The notes under the pieces: model-generated
What the model saw: only the letters and a program-made list of their open reading frames with translations
Told to the model about the DNA's origin: nothing
The model's database searches: none
Program-made: the position numbers and the translations under genes
NCBI GenBank assembly: GCA_963801855.1
Contig: CAWDGK010000003.1
Location: 62,001 to 126,000, forward strand
Source: JACDAN01 sp963801855
GTDB lineage: Bacteria > Actinomycetota > Thermoleophilia > Gaiellales > Gaiellaceae
Length of the DNA stretch: 64,000 bases
Direction of reading: 5' to 3'
Shown: in pieces, positions 60,931 to 64,000 of the stretch
How the letters are laid out: every line of letters starts with the position of its first letter
Position numbering within the stretch: position 1 is the stretch's first letter

Positions 60931-61133
60931 CTAGAGCAGGATCTTGATTGCGAGCTCGGGGAACAGCCCTGGTCGAGCAGTCCGACGGCCCGGTGCAGAT
61001 CGATATCCAGGCGCGCCGCAAGCCGCCCGGCAGCGCGCGTCCCGAAACCGGCCCGCTCGAGCTCCTCGGCACGCCAGCGCTCGATCTTCTCGAGCTCCGT
61101 GTCCTCGAATACTTGAGTTTCGGTCTCGCTCAT
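60931..61133 (-). CDS. small conserved-looking helical protein (one apparent frameshift)
   Basis: About 67 residues: MSETETQVFEDTELEKIERW, then RAEELERAGFGTRAAGRLAARLDIDLHRAVGLLDQGC. With one base restored in a C run near 60965-60975 it continues PELAIKILL and stops at 60931. Without it the frame runs on out of the gene. GGAGG lies 9 nt before the ATG. Looks like a small UBA-like helical module; function unknown. Confidence 0.6.
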
Positions 61134-61217
61134 CCGCAGTGCCTCCGGTGAGTTGCCTACCCGCACATCGTCGGCGCTGAACGGAGCCTCGTTCTCCCCC
61201 TTCGGGGTGATAGCAAC

Positions 61218-61239
61218 GGGCGGCCCCGGAGGGCCGCCC
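61218..61239 (-). terminator. hairpin after the FixH/YtkA-like gene
   Basis: 9-bp GC stem (GGGCGGCCC and complement) with a CGGA loop, 14 nt past the stop of the gene ending at 61253. No U-tract follows. Confidence 0.5.
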
Positions 61240-61252
61240 GCGCGTGTGGGGG

Positions 61253-61753
61253 CTAGTGCGAGGGCGCCGGCGCGCGCACCCGGACGCGCCGTGCGAGCAG
61301 GTAGATCACCGCGACTGCGGCGAACGCAAGGAGGCCGATCCCGATGATGGCGAAGAACGGGAGACCCTCGCCGGTCGAGCCGGAGCCGATCGAAACAGCG
61401 CCGAACGAGTGCGTCTTGGCCCCGCCGTACTGGGTGAAGCCGTCGTTTACTGCATAGGACCACTTACCGGAGCTCGGGAAGACGACCTTCGCCAGATAGA
61501 TGCCAGGCTCGCCGGTCGGCTTGGCGGCAAACGTCTTCTCTGCACCGGTCGACGCGTTCCGGATCACGACCGACGGGGTCGCGCCCTCGAGCGGAGTCTC
61601 CCCGTGCTGGAGGATCTTGACCTCCGCGTTCCACGTGTCCCCCGCTCCGACCCCTTGGGGCGGCGAGAGGCCCGCCGTCGCCCAACCGCCGGCGAGCGCG
61701 CTTGCCGGAGCCGAGAGGGCAACGAGAGCGAGTAGTACGAAAACCTTCTTCAT
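61253..61753 (-). CDS. exported FixH/YtkA-like membrane protein
   Basis: 166 residues from ATG 61753, fixed by AGGAGG (61759-61764) 5 nt upstream. Signal peptide 1-21, an Ig-like domain (DTWNAEVKILQHGETPLEGATPSVVI, GIYLAKVVFPSSGKW) as in YtkA/FixH families, and a C-terminal membrane helix (FFAIIGIGLLAFAAVAVIYLL) followed by RRVRVR, so it is anchored with its body outside. The function is unknown. Confidence 0.78.
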   Translation of the reverse strand: MKKVFVLLALVALSAPASALAGGWATAGLSPPQGVGAGDTWNAEVKILQHGETPLEGATPSVVIRNASTGAEKTFAAKPTGEPGIYLAKVVFPSSGKWSYAVNDGFTQYGGAKTHSFGAVSIGSGSTGEGLPFFAIIGIGLLAFAAVAVIYLLARRVRVRAPAPSH

Positions 61754-61758
61754 GGGTA

Positions 61759-61764
61759 CCTCCT
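61759..61764 (-). promoter_or_regulatory. ribosome binding site of the FixH/YtkA-like gene
   Basis: AGGAGG on the minus strand, 5 nt before ATG 61753; sets the start well inside the longer ORF. Confidence 0.75.
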
Positions 61765-61809
61765 GGTAGCTACCGCTTCTACACCTACGAGGCGCCGGCG
61801 GTTCCACGC

Positions 61810-62538
61810 CTAGCGCATCGAGCGCGCGATGCGAATCGCCTCGTCCTTCGAGATCTCGGCCTCGATTCGGATCGTGACGTCGCTCGAGGTCTCGAAGATG
61901 AGGGCGTTCCCGACGAGCCGGAACGGCTCCTCCTCATTGACGCTCGGATAGAAGAGCGTGTGCTTCTCGCCCGAGAGCCAGATGCCCGCGCCGCCATCCC
62001 CCAGCACGACGAGCTCCGTATCCGTCGCGTTGATGTTGACGAGCTTCTGGACCGCACCGCCCACGCCGGCCTGGGTGATCAGCAGCCTGGGATCGTCCTC
62101 CGAGCCGTACAGGAAGGCGACCTGCCGAGCCTCCGGCCGGTAGTAGACCTTGGGTGGGTCGTCGAGGCCCTCGACGCGGGGCAGGAGAACGGGGAAGCCG
62201 GCGAGCTCCCTGGCCTCGTCCAGGTCGACGCGGTCGCCGAGCCCGAGGTCTCCCGTCGCCTTGCCCACCGGCGGAAGCTCGTCGACGTACCGGATCGTCA
62301 CAGCGCCGATGCCGAGCCAGTCGAGCACCGTGCTTCTCGCCTGCGGAACCACCATCACGGCCCCCACTGCGACGAGGAGGACGACGAGTGCTGCGACGAG
62401 GGCGCGTCGGCGGCCGAAGCCCGGGACTGGTCGCCGTCCCTCGCCGAGGCGACGCCGAACGGCTCCCGACAGATCCGGCGTCGCCGGATAGTCCAGGTTC
62501 GTGCCGACCGTCTGCAGCGCGCGCTCGAGCTCAGGCAT
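61810..62538 (-). CDS. single-pass membrane protein, probable anti-sigma factor
   Basis: 242 residues. A short N-terminal cytoplasmic part of about 43 residues, one membrane helix (RRALVAALVVLLVAVGAVMVV) and an external domain (VDELPPVGKATGDLGLG, RVEGLDDPPKVYY). It overlaps the ECF sigma gene by 8 nt, the normal place for the cognate anti-sigma. The HXXXCXXC zinc motif is absent. Confidence 0.72.
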   Translation of the reverse strand: MPELERALQTVGTNLDYPATPDLSGAVRRRLGEGRRPVPGFGRRRALVAALVVLLVAVGAVMVVPQARSTVLDWLGIGAVTIRYVDELPPVGKATGDLGLGDRVDLDEARELAGFPVLLPRVEGLDDPPKVYYRPEARQVAFLYGSEDDPRLLITQAGVGGAVQKLVNINATDTELVVLGDGGAGIWLSGEKHTLFYPSVNEEEPFRLVGNALIFETSSDVTIRIEAEISKDEAIRIARSMR

Positions 62539-63091
62539 CTCCAGCCTCCAGTTGGGCTCGCAGCCGGGCGAGGCCGCGCGAGAGCCGCGACTTCACCGTC
62601 CCTTTTCGCAGGGAGAGCGTCTCGGCCGTCTCCTCCTCGGTCAGCTCCAGAAAGAAGCGGCAGGCGATGACCTCGCGCTGCTCCTCCGGGAGCTCGTTGA
62701 CGGCTGCGAGGAGCTCCGCCTGCTGCTCGCCGGCGAGAAGGTTGGCCTCGGGGGACGGGGCCGCGCCCCCCGAGAGCGGGTCCGCCGCGGCGCGCAGCGC
62801 AAGATTCGTGCGTCGACCGCTCGAGCGGCGTCTGTTCCGGGCCTCGTTCGCGACGATTCGAAGGAGCCACGGCCGGAGCTCGGCGCCCTGCCGAAAGCGA
62901 CCGAGGGCGTAGAACGCCTTCACGAACGCGTCCTGCGCGGCGTCCTCGGCGTCGGCCGAGCTTCCCGTCAGCAGATAGGCAGTGCGAAAGGCAATCCCCT
63001 GGTATGCGTGCACGAGGTCTCCGTAGGCGTCCTGGTCGCCGCGCTTTGCCCGTTCGACGAGCTCCGCTTCTGACAGTGGTCGGCCCACCAC
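62531..63091 (-). CDS. ECF-family RNA polymerase sigma factor
   Basis: 186 residues. Sigma-2 (AYQGIAFRTAYLLTGSSADAEDAAQDAFVKAF, FRPWL-type RQGAELRPWLLRIVAN) and sigma-4 (NELPEEQREVIACRFFLELTEEETAETLSLRKGTVKSRLSRGLARL). Forms a sigma/anti-sigma unit with the next gene. GTG start at 63091; upstream is a long imperfect hairpin. Confidence 0.92.
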   Translation of the reverse strand: MVGRPLSEAELVERAKRGDQDAYGDLVHAYQGIAFRTAYLLTGSSADAEDAAQDAFVKAFYALGRFRQGAELRPWLLRIVANEARNRRRSSGRRTNLALRAAADPLSGGAAPSPEANLLAGEQQAELLAAVNELPEEQREVIACRFFLELTEEETAETLSLRKGTVKSRLSRGLARLRAQLEAGDA

Positions 63092-63129
63092 TGCCCCTTC
63101 TACACCGGCGCGCCGCAGCGGGTTCCGCT

Positions 63130-63198
63130 AGAGGCCTGATGTGGAACTGGCGCGCTGTGGGGCGGCCGCAGACCCGCTCAGGTTCACATCGGGCCTCT
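63130..63198. repeat. large imperfect stem-loop between the Cys-rich gene and the ECF sigma gene
   Basis: Arms AGAGGCCTGATGTGGAAC and GTTCACATCGGGCCTCT pair over 17 bp with one mismatch and one bulge, around a loop of about 34 nt. It could terminate the Cys-rich transcript or form a leader for the sigma factor mRNA. Confidence 0.5.
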
Positions 63199-63199
63199 T

Positions 63200-63391
63200 T
63201 TAGCGCCGTACGAGGCGCCGCGCGAAACGAGCGATCGCGAGCGCGGCGATCGAGACTCCGCCGACCGCCAGTCCCACGGCGTTCGTCGTCGTGCACGTGC
63301 GGCAGACGTTGCAGCAAGTACCGGCCACCGGCGCGTACTCGGCCGCGCGAGTCGTGATCGGAGTGGCGCGAACGGAGAGCTGGCGGAGCAC
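63200..63391 (-). CDS. 63-residue Cys-rich membrane protein
   Basis: From GTG 63391: Cys at residues 26, 27, 30 and 33 (TCCNVCRTC), a Thr/Asn patch (TTTNA), then one membrane helix (about 38-56, VGLAVGGVSIAALAIA) and a basic tail (RFARRLVRR). The GTG is supported by TACAAT 6 nt upstream, the best -10 in the window. Not recognised. Possibilities: metal-binding small membrane protein, or a RiPP precursor; no modifying enzyme is adjacent, so the second is weak. Confidence 0.6.
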   Translation of the reverse strand: MLRQLSVRATPITTRAAEYAPVAGTCCNVCRTCTTTNAVGLAVGGVSIAALAIARFARRLVRR

Positions 63392-63397
63392 GCCTCG

Positions 63398-63403
63398 ATT
63401 GTA
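63398..63403 (-). promoter_or_regulatory. -10 element of the Cys-rich gene
   Basis: TACAAT on the minus strand, 6 nt before GTG 63391; nearest to the sigma-70 consensus TATAAT. Confidence 0.6.
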
Positions 63404-63417
63404 CGCCGCCAGACCTC

Positions 63418-63792
63418 CTAGATTCGTTCGCCGAAGGCGAGGATGTAGCCGAACGGATCCTGCACGCGAATCTCCCGCATGCCCCACGGCCGCTCGATCG
63501 GCTCATGCAGGAGGTCGGCCCCGCGACCCTGGAGCTCCTCGTGGAGCCCGTCGACGTCGTCCGTCGTGATGTAGACGTCGAACAGGTCGGGCTGGACGAT
63601 CTCGCTGTTCGGCCGCGGCTGCTCGCCCTGGGCGAAGTGGATGTCGCACTCGCCCCGGTGCGCGTATCCGTAGGTGGCGGGCGCAGGCTCCCAGACGTCG
63701 GTCTCGAAACCGAGCGTGTCCCGGTAGTAGGTCATCGCCTGATCGACGTCGGGCACGATCAGGACCGGCGCGATGCGGGTGAGGGTCGGCAT
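63418..63792 (-). CDS. VOC superfamily protein (glyoxalase/bleomycin-resistance-like)
   Basis: 124 residues from ATG 63792: TRIAPVLIVPDVDQAMTYYRDTLGF, DIHFAQGE, DVYITTDDVDGLHEEL and VQDPFGYILAFGE. Single VOC domain with the usual beta-alpha-beta-beta-beta repeat and a C-terminal Glu. Substrate unknown. TAGGAT lies 7 nt upstream of the ATG. Confidence 0.85.
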   Translation of the reverse strand: MPTLTRIAPVLIVPDVDQAMTYYRDTLGFETDVWEPAPATYGYAHRGECDIHFAQGEQPRPNSEIVQPDLFDVYITTDDVDGLHEELQGRGADLLHEPIERPWGMREIRVQDPFGYILAFGERI

Positions 63793-63799
63793 TTGCGCG

Positions 63800-63805
63800 A
63801 TCCTA
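63800..63805 (-). promoter_or_regulatory. -10 element of the right-end VOC gene
   Basis: TAGGAT on the minus strand, 7 nt before ATG 63792. Confidence 0.5.
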
Positions 63806-63813
63806 TTGCGACG

Positions 63814-64000
63814 GTGACCCTTCTCGACGACGTCATGCCCGCCTACGCCGTGCACGAGGTGCACTCGCTCCGGGTGCCGGCCGCCCCGGGGGAGACCTAC
63901 GACGCGATGAAGGCGGTGACCGCGAGCGAGGTCCGGTTGTTCGGGCCGCTGATGTGGCTGCGGACGCTGGGTCGGTCGAAGCGCGTGTTCGACCCGCGCG
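63814..64000 (+). CDS. hypothetical protein, partial (3' end off the window)
   Basis: 62 residues visible from GTG 63814: VTLLDDVMPAYAVHEVHSLR, then VPAAPGETYDAMKAV and VRLFGPLMWLRTLGR. The pattern HEVHSLRVPAAPGETYDAM resembles the opening of SRPBCC/DUF2867-type proteins, but too little is visible to assign. TATTGC, 4 nt upstream, is a poor -10. Confidence 0.5.
   Translation, partial: MTLLDDVMPAYAVHEVHSLRVPAAPGETYDAMKAVTASEVRLFGPLMWLRTLGRSKRVFDPR

Noticed and set aside
63200..63391. Lanthipeptide-like RiPP precursor
   Set aside because: Cys/Thr patch precedes a membrane helix, and no modification enzyme or transporter is adjacent; kept as an unknown Cys-rich protein.
1..64000. CRISPR arrays, tRNA/rRNA genes, insertion sequences, prophage
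   Set aside because: No regularly spaced repeats, no cloverleaf-sized gaps with a matching sequence, no transposase or integrase motifs found on either strand.

Overview
The window reads as chromosome from a high-GC (about 70 %), Gram-positive-type actinobacterium. The class Thermoleophilia (Gaiellales/Solirubrobacterales) is my best guess. Reasons are the very high G/C at third positions, many GTG/TTG starts, lgt plus an L,D-transpeptidase and no outer-membrane genes, a DtxR-family regulator, and a compact chromosome with many 4-base start/stop overlaps. The class assignment is inference; a 16S rRNA or marker-gene tree would settle it. There is no gene-free stretch longer than 300 bases. I saw no rRNA, tRNA, CRISPR array, insertion sequence, integrase or replication origin.

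Layout. 0-9 kb holds DNA repair (partial uvsE, lhr, an HhH-GPD glycosylase), a methyltransferase/DUF1028 pair and a TPR-adenylate cyclase. 9-17.4 kb holds a tandem Nudix protein and a run of exported proteins (unknown secreted protein, trypsin-like protease with PKD-like repeats, beta-propeller, collagen-like BclA-type protein, L,D-transpeptidase), with a LigD-type primase-polymerase and an acyl-CoA dehydrogenase between them. 17.4-27.3 kb is metabolic and regulatory: FAD/Rieske oxidoreductase, amidohydrolase, M20 peptidase, principal-type sigma factor, TPR lipoprotein-like protein, a rhodanese-E1/JAMM sulfur-transfer pair, a sarcosine-oxidase-like enzyme and a cupredoxin.

From 27.3 to about 61 kb one minus-strand backbone of housekeeping genes runs lgt-scpA-scpB / rluB-corA / aroA-cmk-plsC-der-gpsA-DUF3352-metK / priA-def-fmt-rsmB-rpe-ribD-orf-ribE / ribAB-ribH / rpmB-receiver. 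Plus-strand cassettes interrupt it: VOC + luciferase-like + methyltransferase (56.3-58.6 kb), trpS (53.6-54.6 kb), an iron ABC transporter with its DtxR-type regulator (40.9-45.3 kb), and a 4-kb LamG surface protein that splits the riboflavin genes (29.9-33.9 kb). The right end (61-64 kb) has a FixH/YtkA-like protein, an ECF sigma/anti-sigma pair, a tiny Cys-rich membrane protein, a VOC protein and a partial gene.

Two window-wide patterns matter for every entry. First, about 22 genes that begin a transcript carry a TANNNT hexamer 6-9 nt before the start codon and no Shine-Dalgarno. This is the signature of leaderless mRNAs, and I used it to choose starts. Second, about 14 genes are broken by one small indel, mostly one extra base, in places where the protein continues perfectly in another frame. 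This points to sequencing or assembly error rather than gene decay, so these genes are annotated as whole genes.
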